DNA of 37,160 nt, taken from NCBI GenBank assembly GCA_002715725.1, contig PAZU01000002.1, positions 1 to 37,160 of the forward strand, written 5' to 3'. The position numbers were made by a program, and so were the translations under genes. Shown here piece by piece: positions 17,840-26,950 of this stretch; positions within the stretch are counted from its first letter, which is position 1; each line of letters begins with the position of its first letter. This DNA is from Methanobacteriota archaeon. GTDB taxonomy: Archaea; Thermoplasmatota; Poseidoniia; Poseidoniales; Poseidoniaceae. Under the pieces are notes generated by a model. That model saw only the letters and a list, made by a program, of their open reading frames with translations, made no database searches and had not been told where the DNA came from.

Positions 17840-17890
17840 GCCGAGCGAGCAACCGCATTGCCTTCAAGCCGACGCCTCTTCCGCCTGTAC

Positions 17891-18796
17891 ATGGAGGAGA
17901 TATTGTTCGCGCTTTGGGTGGCAGCAATTATCGGTCCTCTGGCATGGTCTTGGTATCATAAAGCGTCGATTGCAATGGCGATGACACTTTCACTACTTTT
18001 CGGATATATCGTACAGTTAATCTGGGGTTGGACATTGGATTCGTCACAATTGTCCGAGTTGTATTTACGAGTTGTAATGATACCCGCTCTAGTTGAGAAT
18101 GGACATGTTCACACCCTGATTACAAGCGGATTTGTCCACTCTTGGAATAGCCCACTTCATGTTTTAGGAAATATCGTGATAATCGCATTGGTTGGCATAC
18201 CTCTTGAGGACAGATTAGGTCGTGGTAAATGGCTGGTTTCCTATGCCATTGGATTACTTGGTGGTTCAATCGCTTGGACCCTCGCTAATGGCGGCTCCTA
18301 CACTCCCGCCCTAGGGGCGTCTGGTGCGGCGTTTGGAATCCTAGGCGCATACCTTTGCGGATGGCCTCAAGACGAGGTATATTTCCCAATGATTTTGATT
18401 AGAAAATGGCCTGTTCAATTTATCGCTTTATTCTACTTCGGTTTTGAGATTTACAAAGCCTGGCAAGTCTATGGTTTGTCACAAGCCAGCCATGTTGCAC
18501 ACATCGCTCACTTTGGTGGATTTATCTTGGCATATGCTACTTTGCCGATTTTGAAGAAGAATCTTGAATGGGAAGGTGAAATAGAGATAGGGGAAATCAC
18601 TGCTGAAAACCCATTCGAAGGAGTTGATGATCTTGTCAAGAGGCTTCACGATGAAGGGGATGAAAAAGAGACACGTCAAGCTTGGTTAGAAGAAATTGCA
18701 GAACGTGCAAAATGTCCTGTTTGCGGCGGAAAGTTGCATCTGAAAAAAATGCGCATCCGATGTGAATCTGAGTCCTCACATGTTGCCTGGCCTTGA
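17891..18796 (+). CDS. Rhomboid-family intramembrane serine protease with C-terminal Zn-ribbon-like tail
   Basis: LITSGFVHSWNSPLHVLGNIVIIALVGIPLEDRLG, GASGAAFGILGAYL (GxSG), HVAHIAHFGGFILAY (catalytic His region); tail CPVCGGKLHLKKMRIRCESESSH. ORF track starts at 17858; ATG at 17891 (MEEILFALWVAA) preferred. Confidence 0.9.
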   Translation: MEEILFALWVAAIIGPLAWSWYHKASIAMAMTLSLLFGYIVQLIWGWTLDSSQLSELYLRVVMIPALVENGHVHTLITSGFVHSWNSPLHVLGNIVIIALVGIPLEDRLGRGKWLVSYAIGLLGGSIAWTLANGGSYTPALGASGAAFGILGAYLCGWPQDEVYFPMILIRKWPVQFIALFYFGFEIYKAWQVYGLSQASHVAHIAHFGGFILAYATLPILKKNLEWEGEIEIGEITAENPFEGVDDLVKRLHDEGDEKETRQAWLEEIAERAKCPVCGGKLHLKKMRIRCESESSHVAWP

Positions 18797-18811
18797 GTCC
18801 CGTAGGGACTC
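18795..18811 (+). promoter_or_regulatory. Hairpin GAGTCCC-GTA-GGGACTC
   Basis: Perfect 7-bp inverted repeat with a 3-nt loop, starting at the rhomboid stop codon, upstream of the subtilase. Confidence 0.8.
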
Positions 18812-18839
18812 GGATTCACCCAAGGTTCATGTGTTATGC

Positions 18840-18860
18840 AATCCGCCCGTAGGGCGGGTT
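18840..18860 (+). promoter_or_regulatory. Hairpin AATCCGCCC-GTA-GGGCGGGTT
   Basis: 9-bp stem including one T-G wobble, 3-nt GTA loop, ending 7 nt before the likely subtilase ATG at 18868. Confidence 0.8.
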
Positions 18861-18867
18861 GAGTACG

Positions 18868-21800
18868 ATGAGAGGATTAAAAGCACTACTTCTGGCTACA
18901 GTTTTCCTCATTGCAGATATGTCTGCACTTGCTTCCGCAACGCCTTTTCAAGAGGATAAAATCGAAGAAGAAACAGTGGACAGAATGCCTTTCCGTGGAG
19001 ATAAATTCTCAACTGAAGATTATGGTTGGTGGTTTGCATACGGGCCAGATTTGAACTTTGATGGCATGGATGACCGACTCGAGCAAGTCATCGCAGGAGA
19101 AGAATCTCAGTCTACAACCGCAATAATTGGCGCAGATGGTAGGAAAACTGTTGCAATTGTTGTGGATTATGCATGGCACCCTGGCCAAGAAGAAATCGAT
19201 GATTTAGTCGCTATACTGCGGAGTCACGGTTGGGAAGCTGACGGCTCATGGTTCCAAATAATGGATTCAATCGATTCAATTGTTGTTGACCATGTTCCCG
19301 TGAGTGCATTGCTAGAAATCCATGCAATTGAATCGGTAGTAGTCGTAGAAATGCAGAATGTAATGTATCCTACACTCGAGAACGCTAACCCTGCAAGTAG
19401 AATCCAACCTTCAGATGTTTATTCTGGTACACTGTATGATCGAGGGTATGATGGTGAAGGAGTGGTTATCGCTGTATTGGACAGTGGTGTCGATAATGAA
19501 CATCGCGCCCTGAATGATTTCGATGACCAAGACGACGAGCCTGATTTAGATCCTAATTCCTATGATGACCAAAAGTGGGTTGCAGGTTATGATGCAACCT
19601 CGCAAGCATCCAATCCAGATGGTTCACAAGACCCTGATGACGGCCAAGGCCATGGCACTCACGTTGCTGGAATCGCTTTAGGAACAGGGGACTCTTCTCG
19701 GGTTCACATCGGTGCTGCACCGGGTGCTTTCCTGGTCGATGTCAAAGTTCTAACAGATAGCGGTGGTACAAATTCACAAAACTCCTTGAATGGTATTCAA
19801 TGGATGATAAATAACAAAGATACAGATTGGGGCAATGGTGCCAAAGGTATCCAAATTGGTCAGATGTCATTCGGTTCAATTGGAAATCCAATTAATCAAG
19901 ACAATGGTGACAATGGAACTGGTGCTGAAGCACGATTGGTAAACAATGCAACATACGACCACGACATATCTTGTGTTGTTGCAGCAGGCAATGATGGAAT
20001 TCAAAGAATCGCATCACCTGGAAGTGCAGATGGAGCAATTACAATCGGTTCTGCAGACAACGCAGATACCATCAACAGAACCGATGATTTCATGGCTTCT
20101 TACTCCAACTCTGGCCCTCGTGTTAGCGATAATGATGACGATGATTGGGATGAGTTGAAACCAGATTTGACTGCTTATGGAAGTGGAATATATTCTGCTT
20201 CAGCTGCGACTGGAACGTCTTTCCCCGGAACTCCGAGACCTACTGCTGATGATGCGTATGAATCAAAAGATGGGACTTCGATGGCAACACCGATTGTTTC
20301 CGGAGTAGTCGCAATGATGTTACAAGCAGACTCAAGCCTCAAGCCTACGGAAATCAAAGATATTCTTCGCAACTCTAGCGAAGTTAAAGGAAGCCCTTCA
20401 GCGAGTGATGTTTCTAATAGATGGAATGATGAATGGGGATTCGGATTACTAGATGCTTCTTGCGCAGTAGACATGGCTCTAGGACGTTCTTGCACACCTC
20501 TGACTGGAGGCGGCGGCGTAATCGTTGTGCCACCTCCTAATGCCTCTGAAGAAGGAATCACATTCAACAGCCCGGATAACGGGACATGGTGGATGACTGG
20601 CGACCTAGTCCAAATGGAAGGCGACATTATCGATGATACTGGACCATGGAATAGCATTAGTGTAAGAATAACTCAATACTACGAAGAGAAGGACGAAGAA
20701 GTTCTCATGGATTGGACTCAGGCAGTGGTAGAGAACGATAGTTGGTCCTTCACGGAAATGATTCCAGATGATTGGTATGACGCTGAAGAAACAGCGGTGG
20801 TAATCGAAGCACAAGCAGTAGGCAATGGAGAGTTAGTATCCAATGCTGCCAACTGGGTTAGAATTGGAAGAATGATCGCCTCCTTCGGCTCTCCATCCTC
20901 TGGTTCTGTTCTGACAGATACTGTGACTTTCACCGGAACTGCTCAAGGAATTGAACCAAGTGAGTTGCATTACAGAGTAGATTCCGGAGATTGGAATGTG
21001 GCTCATACATTTGATGAAGAAGATTACGAGACTCAGGATTGGTCATTCACATGGGATTCAACTGAAGTTGATGATGGCTCACACAAGATATCCATCAAAT
21101 TGGTCAACATGAGCGGAATAGAATCCGATATTGTCCGTCGAACATTTACCATTGATAACATGCCTGCAGCACCAGAGTTAAGGTTCCAGAGTACTGTTCA
21201 GATTTATGACCAGGATTTGCCTGCAAGTAAAGCAGTTGCAGGAACAATATTGGAAATTCACTTCAGTGTAGTAAATACTGGAGATTTAGATGCTACAGAT
21301 TTACACTTGAAACTCGATGCGCCCGGTAGTGAATCAAACACATATCCTAGCGAAGGCAAACTTCCTAGACTCGAACAAGGCGAGACAGTTTCGGTAATTC
21401 TTTGGTGGTGGGCAACCGTTCCAGGAACTCATGATGTCACCATTCAAATCGATCCTAATGGATTAATGAATGATGATGAGAGTGATAATGAATATACTTT
21501 CCAGTTTGAGATTGAAGAAAGGCCACTAGAACCAACTTTACGATTCCTAACTAGTGCAGTAACAACTTCGTCAAGTATTCCACAACCTAGTACGGAGGGC
21601 AAAGCAAATCCTTACTCAATCAATGTTAGAGTTGACAATTTGGGTAGAACTGAAGCCACTGACATAAAGATGACATTGTACACTTGGCAAGAAGCTGGCT
21701 GGGTTGAAACGGGGACGCAGACTTTGCGCCTGATACTTGGCTCAGATAGTTCATCTGGCAGTGCTACAGCACAGTTTTCACATACTCACTATGAGATTGG

Positions 21801-23721
21801 AGTTGTCAAGCACAGAGTGGTCCTTGAAGGAAACGGAGTTGACGCACAATTCTCTGAACTCAGGTTCAAAGTAGTCGTGGATGAATATTCGGCTGGTTCG
21901 AAGACCGGACTCACTCTTTCAGAAGGAGAAGCCGTGCTTGGTTTCGTAGGAATTCCTTCCAGTGCAGATAGTGATGACGGTGGGGGATTACTATTCACTA
22001 CAAAGGATGGAGAATTGCATGCTAGAACTCTCACTTCTGGTTTCTCTATGCCGGGTGATACTTTGGTAGAATCAAACTGGGCAGGAGAATTTGCATTTGT
22101 ATTGAGAGATGATTACAGAGTGCAAATGGCTTGGACAAAGAGATTTACAGATCAACAAGGATATACAATGACCGATGTTGGAATGGCAAGTATTGGAATT
22201 CTTGGAGATAAGAGCAGCACTTCTTCACACCTGAATCCTCTGAAACAATCTGAGGGCAGTTACTGGGGCTTTGACATGGCGGTCAAAGGAGAAGAAATCG
22301 TTTTGGCAGGTTACCACCGCGATATTCTGACTGGTGGTTCTTGGAACGATGTAACCAATGTATTCATGCTTCACAGTAATGATGTGAGTTCATCGAGTTG
22401 GACAACCAAGATGAATGTCCTTTCTGATATCGATATCAAACCGCAGGACGGAGATGCTCTTGCAGTAGGCATCGGCGAGGAGATTCACCTTCTCTATCAA
22501 GCGATGCGTGACGATGTTACCGGAATTGAACGTGTAGGTCTATTCTATGCCCATGGAGTAATTTCCCAGACACCATTCAATTTCCAAGCGCCTGCTGGAG
22601 ATGATGCGAGTATGGCTGAGATGATGGTGGTCGAACACAAGGGTGATGATGTTCTAGTGGCAGCTTGGATAGAAGGCAGTGGCCGTTCATCAGAGATAAT
22701 TAGCGTCGTTCAAGATTCAATTTGGTCCGTAGAGGAATATAGCAATCTTTCCGCCCCAGGTGCGTCTAAGATTGTAATGATGCATACCTCTGAAGATGAA
22801 ATCAAGGTATACCATGATGAGATTGGAGTCCTAGGACCTGTAACAAGATATGGTTTGTACAATATAGGTGATTCAGAAATTGGCTTATCCAATCTAATCG
22901 CAAAAGGAAATGTGGTCGGAGCAGGAAGTATTGGTGAAGATGCTATTGTGATTATGTCCTCTCCTTCAGGCCTGATTAGTGGAATGAAAATTGCTAACAT
23001 TAATCCAAGCGATACTGGTGACGATGATGGAGGAATCCTAGATCTCATTTTGAGCCCACTGCCCGGTGATACTCGTGAAGATAAGATGATGGCACTAGGA
23101 GCGATTGGTGGATTCTTATTAATCCTGTTTTTGTCAGTAATAGTTGTACTTCGCCGCTCTCATCGTGAAGAAGAAGAGTTGGAGGTTTCTGCTGAAACCG
23201 GTGACCTTGAGTTACTTGTTGAAACTGAAGAGGACGATGGACCTCTAGTTGCAATCGATTCGGATGGCGAATCAGAATTGGTGGTTTCAACTGGTAGTAC
23301 TCCGACTGTCGTCCTTGAAGATGAAGAAGAAATTGAGCAATCTTTGACTGAAGAACTCGAAGCTAAAGTTGAGGCTGGAAATGCTTCCAAGCGTCTAGAA
23401 AGAAGGATGAAGAGAAAGAATGACAGAGAGGCAAAAGAAATATTTGAAAATCTGTCGAAGAATCTACCGCCTATCCCTCCTCCTGGTGAATTGCCTCCTT
23501 TGCCACTACCTAAGTTAGAGGATTTGCCACCATTACCGGCGCTTCCTGCGCCAGGTGAATTGCCAATGCCGCCAGCACCGGGAATGTTACCTCCATTGCC
23601 GGGAATTCCAGCACCACAGAAGACGGTAACATGCTCTGCTTGTGGTTCTAATATTACTGTCAAAGACATGACTTTACGAAGAATGGACTGCCCAGTCTGT
23701 TCTGAAGTAATTAACATGTGA
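18868..23721 (+). CDS. Membrane-anchored subtilisin-like (S8) protease with CARDB/Ig-like repeats, C-terminal TM and cytoplasmic Pro-rich plus Zn-ribbon tail
   Basis: Signal peptide MRGLKALLLATVFLIADMSALASA; VIAVLDSGVDNEHRAL (Asp), GHGTHVAGIALG (His), DGTSMATPIVSGVVAMML (Ser); CARDB-like segments; TM MALGAIGGFLLILFLSVIVVLRRS; Pro-rich region; CSACGSNITVKDMTLRRMDCPVC. ORF track uses an upstream TTG at 18859. Confidence 0.93.
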   Translation: MRGLKALLLATVFLIADMSALASATPFQEDKIEEETVDRMPFRGDKFSTEDYGWWFAYGPDLNFDGMDDRLEQVIAGEESQSTTAIIGADGRKTVAIVVDYAWHPGQEEIDDLVAILRSHGWEADGSWFQIMDSIDSIVVDHVPVSALLEIHAIESVVVVEMQNVMYPTLENANPASRIQPSDVYSGTLYDRGYDGEGVVIAVLDSGVDNEHRALNDFDDQDDEPDLDPNSYDDQKWVAGYDATSQASNPDGSQDPDDGQGHGTHVAGIALGTGDSSRVHIGAAPGAFLVDVKVLTDSGGTNSQNSLNGIQWMINNKDTDWGNGAKGIQIGQMSFGSIGNPINQDNGDNGTGAEARLVNNATYDHDISCVVAAGNDGIQRIASPGSADGAITIGSADNADTINRTDDFMASYSNSGPRVSDNDDDDWDELKPDLTAYGSGIYSASAATGTSFPGTPRPTADDAYESKDGTSMATPIVSGVVAMMLQADSSLKPTEIKDILRNSSEVKGSPSASDVSNRWNDEWGFGLLDASCAVDMALGRSCTPLTGGGGVIVVPPPNASEEGITFNSPDNGTWWMTGDLVQMEGDIIDDTGPWNSISVRITQYYEEKDEEVLMDWTQAVVENDSWSFTEMIPDDWYDAEETAVVIEAQAVGNGELVSNAANWVRIGRMIASFGSPSSGSVLTDTVTFTGTAQGIEPSELHYRVDSGDWNVAHTFDEEDYETQDWSFTWDSTEVDDGSHKISIKLVNMSGIESDIVRRTFTIDNMPAAPELRFQSTVQIYDQDLPASKAVAGTILEIHFSVVNTGDLDATDLHLKLDAPGSESNTYPSEGKLPRLEQGETVSVILWWWATVPGTHDVTIQIDPNGLMNDDESDNEYTFQFEIEERPLEPTLRFLTSAVTTSSSIPQPSTEGKANPYSINVRVDNLGRTEATDIKMTLYTWQEAGWVETGTQTLRLILGSDSSSGSATAQFSHTHYEIGVVKHRVVLEGNGVDAQFSELRFKVVVDEYSAGSKTGLTLSEGEAVLGFVGIPSSADSDDGGGLLFTTKDGELHARTLTSGFSMPGDTLVESNWAGEFAFVLRDDYRVQMAWTKRFTDQQGYTMTDVGMASIGILGDKSSTSSHLNPLKQSEGSYWGFDMAVKGEEIVLAGYHRDILTGGSWNDVTNVFMLHSNDVSSSSWTTKMNVLSDIDIKPQDGDALAVGIGEEIHLLYQAMRDDVTGIERVGLFYAHGVISQTPFNFQAPAGDDASMAEMMVVEHKGDDVLVAAWIEGSGRSSEIISVVQDSIWSVEEYSNLSAPGASKIVMMHTSEDEIKVYHDEIGVLGPVTRYGLYNIGDSEIGLSNLIAKGNVVGAGSIGEDAIVIMSSPSGLISGMKIANINPSDTGDDDGGILDLILSPLPGDTREDKMMALGAIGGFLLILFLSVIVVLRRSHREEEELEVSAETGDLELLVETEEDDGPLVAIDSDGESELVVSTGSTPTVVLEDEEEIEQSLTEELEAKVEAGNASKRLERRMKRKNDREAKEIFENLSKNLPPIPPPGELPPLPLPKLEDLPPLPALPAPGELPMPPAPGMLPPLPGIPAPQKTVTCSACGSNITVKDMTLRRMDCPVCSEVINM

Positions 23722-23730
23722 GGATTATTC

Positions 23731-25554
23731 ATGTGTGGAATTTTTGGCTTCATCGGCAATAGAGCCGCAGCCCCGTTATTGGTTGAAGGCTTGAGACGCC
23801 TAGAGTACAGAGGATACGATTCTTCGGGTATTGTTGTGAAAAACGGAGACCTGCAAGTCCACAAGAAAGTTGGAAAGGTTTCTGAATTGTCTAAGATATT
23901 GCCAAATCATATTGCTGGAGATTCAGGTATTGCACATACACGATGGGCAACCCATGGTGGCGTTACAGATGAAAACGCGCATCCTCACCTAAGTGAAGAT
24001 GGAAACATTGCGATTGTGCATAACGGAATTATCGACAATGCCCGCGGACTAAGGTCACAATTGACTCAAAGAGGGTTTGAATTGAAGTCAGAAACAGATT
24101 CAGAAACCCTAGTTCATATGATCTCAATCGGAATTGATTCTGGACAAGAGCCTCTTGAAGCGGTTAGGCGAAGTCTGACTAGAGTGACAGGGACATGGGG
24201 GCTGTGTGTATTGTTCAAAGAACACGACCTTATCGTATGCGCTAGAAATGGCTCTCCATTGATTTTAGGTAAGGGAGAAGGCGAGTCCTTCGTTTCTTCA
24301 GATCCCCATGCATTATCCCAGCATACTCAGAATTTCTACTTCCTCGAAGATGGAGATATGGCAGTCTTAACACGCGATGGAATTGAAATTTCTAGATTGG
24401 AAGGGGGCATGTCATCTACGAGTATGACTGTGATAGAGGATGAATGGGGAGAGGCAGATATGGCTGGTTTCTCAACCTACATGCTCAAAGAGATTCATGA
24501 GCAACCCGAAGCCTTGCGCAGATGTATTGCCGGTCGTCTTGACATGGTCAATGGAAGCGCTATACTCGGTGGTTTGCGATTACAACCATTGCGCCTTAGA
24601 ACCACTCCACACGTTAGATTGATTGGATGTGGAACTGCATTAAATGCCTGTAAAATTGGCCAATTGGCCATAGAAAGTTTGGCTCGTATACCCTCAGTTG
24701 CCCATGTTGCTAGTGAATTTAGGTACAATGACCCCGTGATTAATCCCAATGCCATTCATTTTGCAGTATCGCAATCAGGCGAGACTGCAGATACTTTGTC
24801 CGCAGTCAAAGAGATTCAACTCAAAGGCGGAGATGTTCATGGTATAGTCAATGTAGTTGGTTCAACTATTGCAAGATTGTGTGGTCAAGGAGTGTATATT
24901 CATAGCGGTCCAGAACAAGCGGTAGCATCAACAAAGGCATTCTCAAATATGGTGGCATCCTTACTTTTGTTTGCAATTAGAATCGGTAGAACTCGAACGT
25001 TCTCGAGAGAAAAAGGCCAATCAATAATCAAGGATTTTGAAAAGATTCCAGACCAGTTGGAAAGATATCTTGCTAATCCAGGGCCTATCGATGAAGCAGT
25101 CGAACTAGTAAAGCATGCGAAAAGTGTTCTTTTCTTGGGAAGAGGATTATCTGCACCAGTAGCTAGTGAAGGCGCTCTAAAGTTAATGGAAATTGCATAC
25201 ATTCCTTGTTTAGCATACCCCGCAGGTGAAATGAAGCATGGCCCAATTGCTCTTCTTGAAGAAGGAAGTCCTGTTGTCGTAATTCTTCCAAACGATAAGC
25301 ATAGAGAGAAGACCATTGCTTCGATGCATGAATGCCGTGCACGTGGTGCCAAAATCATCTTGATTCATGAAGAAGGAGACGAAGAGGCTTCTGAAGAAGC
25401 GGACGTATCGATACCTGTTCCACCATGCAATTATCTTCTGACCCCACTATTGACAGTAGTTCCAACCCAATTGATCGCATATAGAACTGCTTTAGCTTTG
25501 GGTTGTGACGTGGACAGGCCACGTAATTTGGCTAAGTCGGTAACAGTTGAATGA
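23731..25554 (+). CDS. glmS: Glutamine--fructose-6-phosphate aminotransferase (isomerizing)
   Basis: MCGIFGFIGNRAAAPLLVEGLRRLEYRGYDSSGI, HTRWATHGGVTDENAHPH, HNGIIDN, SIS motifs SQSGETADTL, PAGEMKHGPIALL, and C-terminal DVDRPRNLAKSVTVE. Confidence 0.98.
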   Translation: MCGIFGFIGNRAAAPLLVEGLRRLEYRGYDSSGIVVKNGDLQVHKKVGKVSELSKILPNHIAGDSGIAHTRWATHGGVTDENAHPHLSEDGNIAIVHNGIIDNARGLRSQLTQRGFELKSETDSETLVHMISIGIDSGQEPLEAVRRSLTRVTGTWGLCVLFKEHDLIVCARNGSPLILGKGEGESFVSSDPHALSQHTQNFYFLEDGDMAVLTRDGIEISRLEGGMSSTSMTVIEDEWGEADMAGFSTYMLKEIHEQPEALRRCIAGRLDMVNGSAILGGLRLQPLRLRTTPHVRLIGCGTALNACKIGQLAIESLARIPSVAHVASEFRYNDPVINPNAIHFAVSQSGETADTLSAVKEIQLKGGDVHGIVNVVGSTIARLCGQGVYIHSGPEQAVASTKAFSNMVASLLLFAIRIGRTRTFSREKGQSIIKDFEKIPDQLERYLANPGPIDEAVELVKHAKSVLFLGRGLSAPVASEGALKLMEIAYIPCLAYPAGEMKHGPIALLEEGSPVVVILPNDKHREKTIASMHECRARGAKIILIHEEGDEEASEEADVSIPVPPCNYLLTPLLTVVPTQLIAYRTALALGCDVDRPRNLAKSVTVE

Positions 25555-26274
25555 TCAACTTATTGTGAATCTTTGATCCTCAGCACTCCAAAGGATAGGA
25601 GAGTATCCCAGTCTGTGATGAGTATGACGCATCTTGATGACACCGAGTTTTCTAGTTATCTCGTCACCAGTACGTTCCATTGTAAGGTGCATAACTCCGT
25701 CTGAAAGATAATCCTCTACGCCATATTCACCGAATTGCTTGTGGTCTTCACCAGTCATTTCACAGATAAAGAATGAAGTTAATTCTAAGCGTCGGCATGC
25801 TTCGAACAATCTGAAAATTTCATCACGTGGGTTTTCCATCTTTGTTAGAGTGAAGAAGGCTCCCAATGAGTCGAAAACTAGCAACTCGAATCCAATCGAT
25901 TGTCGGTATGATGTTAATTGCTTGATCAATTGTCCCATCCAATCGATTCTGTTACTCATTCCTTGCTCATCTAATTGAACACGTAAATCGGAGAGGTCGA
26001 TAATTGCGATTCTGTTGCGAACTCTTGGGTCGTCGACATTCATTCCCATGTTTGACATGTGTGAGCGAAGAGAATCCTTTCCTTGCTCTAAAGTGACATA
26101 GATACCACTGGTTTCACCGTACAGTACAGCGTTATACAATAGAGAAAAGGTAACTGAAGATTTCATTGCACCTGACTGACCGGCCACAATACAAATGTGT
26201 CCTTGAGGTATTCCACCCTGCATGTTTTCGTCCAATCCTGCGATGTGTGTTGGAATCCTTTCGATGTCACTCAC
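25555..26274 (-). CDS. KaiC-like / RecA-superfamily ATPase
   Basis: 239 aa. GLDENMQGGIPQGHICIVAGQSGAMKSSVTFSLLYNAV (Walker A-like), GIYVTLEQ, LLVFDSLGAFFTL (Walker B-like), DGVMHLTMER. Confidence 0.85.
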   Translation of the reverse strand: MSDIERIPTHIAGLDENMQGGIPQGHICIVAGQSGAMKSSVTFSLLYNAVLYGETSGIYVTLEQGKDSLRSHMSNMGMNVDDPRVRNRIAIIDLSDLRVQLDEQGMSNRIDWMGQLIKQLTSYRQSIGFELLVFDSLGAFFTLTKMENPRDEIFRLFEACRRLELTSFFICEMTGEDHKQFGEYGVEDYLSDGVMHLTMERTGDEITRKLGVIKMRHTHHRLGYSPILWSAEDQRFTIS

Positions 26275-26337
26275 GTCGTCTCACCGTTCGGGTGTAATAG
26301 CGATGCTCTCTTCAAGGTGACCCCCAAACCGACTGTT

Positions 26338-26889
26338 ATGGGAATATGGTTAGCAAGCGCTTCTGAGCGACGCGCACAGATTCTCGATGATAGGTTTGGA
26401 CCGATTCATATCGAATCATTTTCTGGCGTGGATGAGACTCCACCATCCGGAACTGTACCATCACAAGTTCTTGCGATTTGTCGAAGGAAAAGCGAGGCTG
26501 TGCCTCCAAATCATGACTTCCAAGCTGTAGTTGTTGCAGATACTATGCTAGAAGACCCAGACGATCCAAATGTTGCAATTGGCAAGGCTAAAGATGAGTT
26601 ATCAGCAGCCTCGATGATTAAGCGCTTGTCAGGCAGACGCCACCAAGTTTGGTCTGCCACAGGCATTCAGATTTGTGGAGATTGGACATTCTTTGTCGAA
26701 AGTGCAGTTGTAGAGATTGATGAGCTGACTGTTGATGAGATTGCACATTTGATAGAGAGCGGTTCTTGGGTTGGAAAGGCTGGTTCTTACGATTTAGCAG
26801 GTGAGATGGGCAATCATGCCCGTTTAGTTGATGGTGATGAATTAGCAGTGCTAGGTTTCGCACCTAGTGCGCTACGATTGCTTGATTAG
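26338..26889 (+). CDS. Maf-family nucleotide pyrophosphatase-like protein
   Basis: MGIWLASASERRAQILDDRFGPIHI matches Maf LASxSxRR; VVVADTMLED, GRRHQVWSATGIQI, GSWVGKAGSYDLAGEMG. The ORF-track start at 26197 lies inside the divergent KaiC-like gene; ATG at 26338 preferred. Confidence 0.87.
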   Translation: MGIWLASASERRAQILDDRFGPIHIESFSGVDETPPSGTVPSQVLAICRRKSEAVPPNHDFQAVVVADTMLEDPDDPNVAIGKAKDELSAASMIKRLSGRRHQVWSATGIQICGDWTFFVESAVVEIDELTVDEIAHLIESGSWVGKAGSYDLAGEMGNHARLVDGDELAVLGFAPSALRLLD

Positions 26890-26950
26890 TTTTCTTCACA
26901 GTATCTAGGACCTTGTTCTTGGAAGGCTATCTAAAAGTTTGAATTCTAAA

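Noticed and set aside
23465-23620. Possible tandem DNA repeat in the subtilase tail
   Set aside because: Repetition is at protein level (Pro/Leu/Gly codons); no exact nucleotide repeat unit or spacer pattern resembling a CRISPR or satellite.
23160-23864. 234-aa minus-strand ORF opposite the subtilase tail
   Set aside because: Gly/Ser-rich translation is the antisense of the proline-rich and acidic tail.
26197-26337. N-terminal extension of the Maf-like ORF
   Set aside because: Overlaps the divergent KaiC-like gene; Maf homology begins at MGIWLASASERR (26338).
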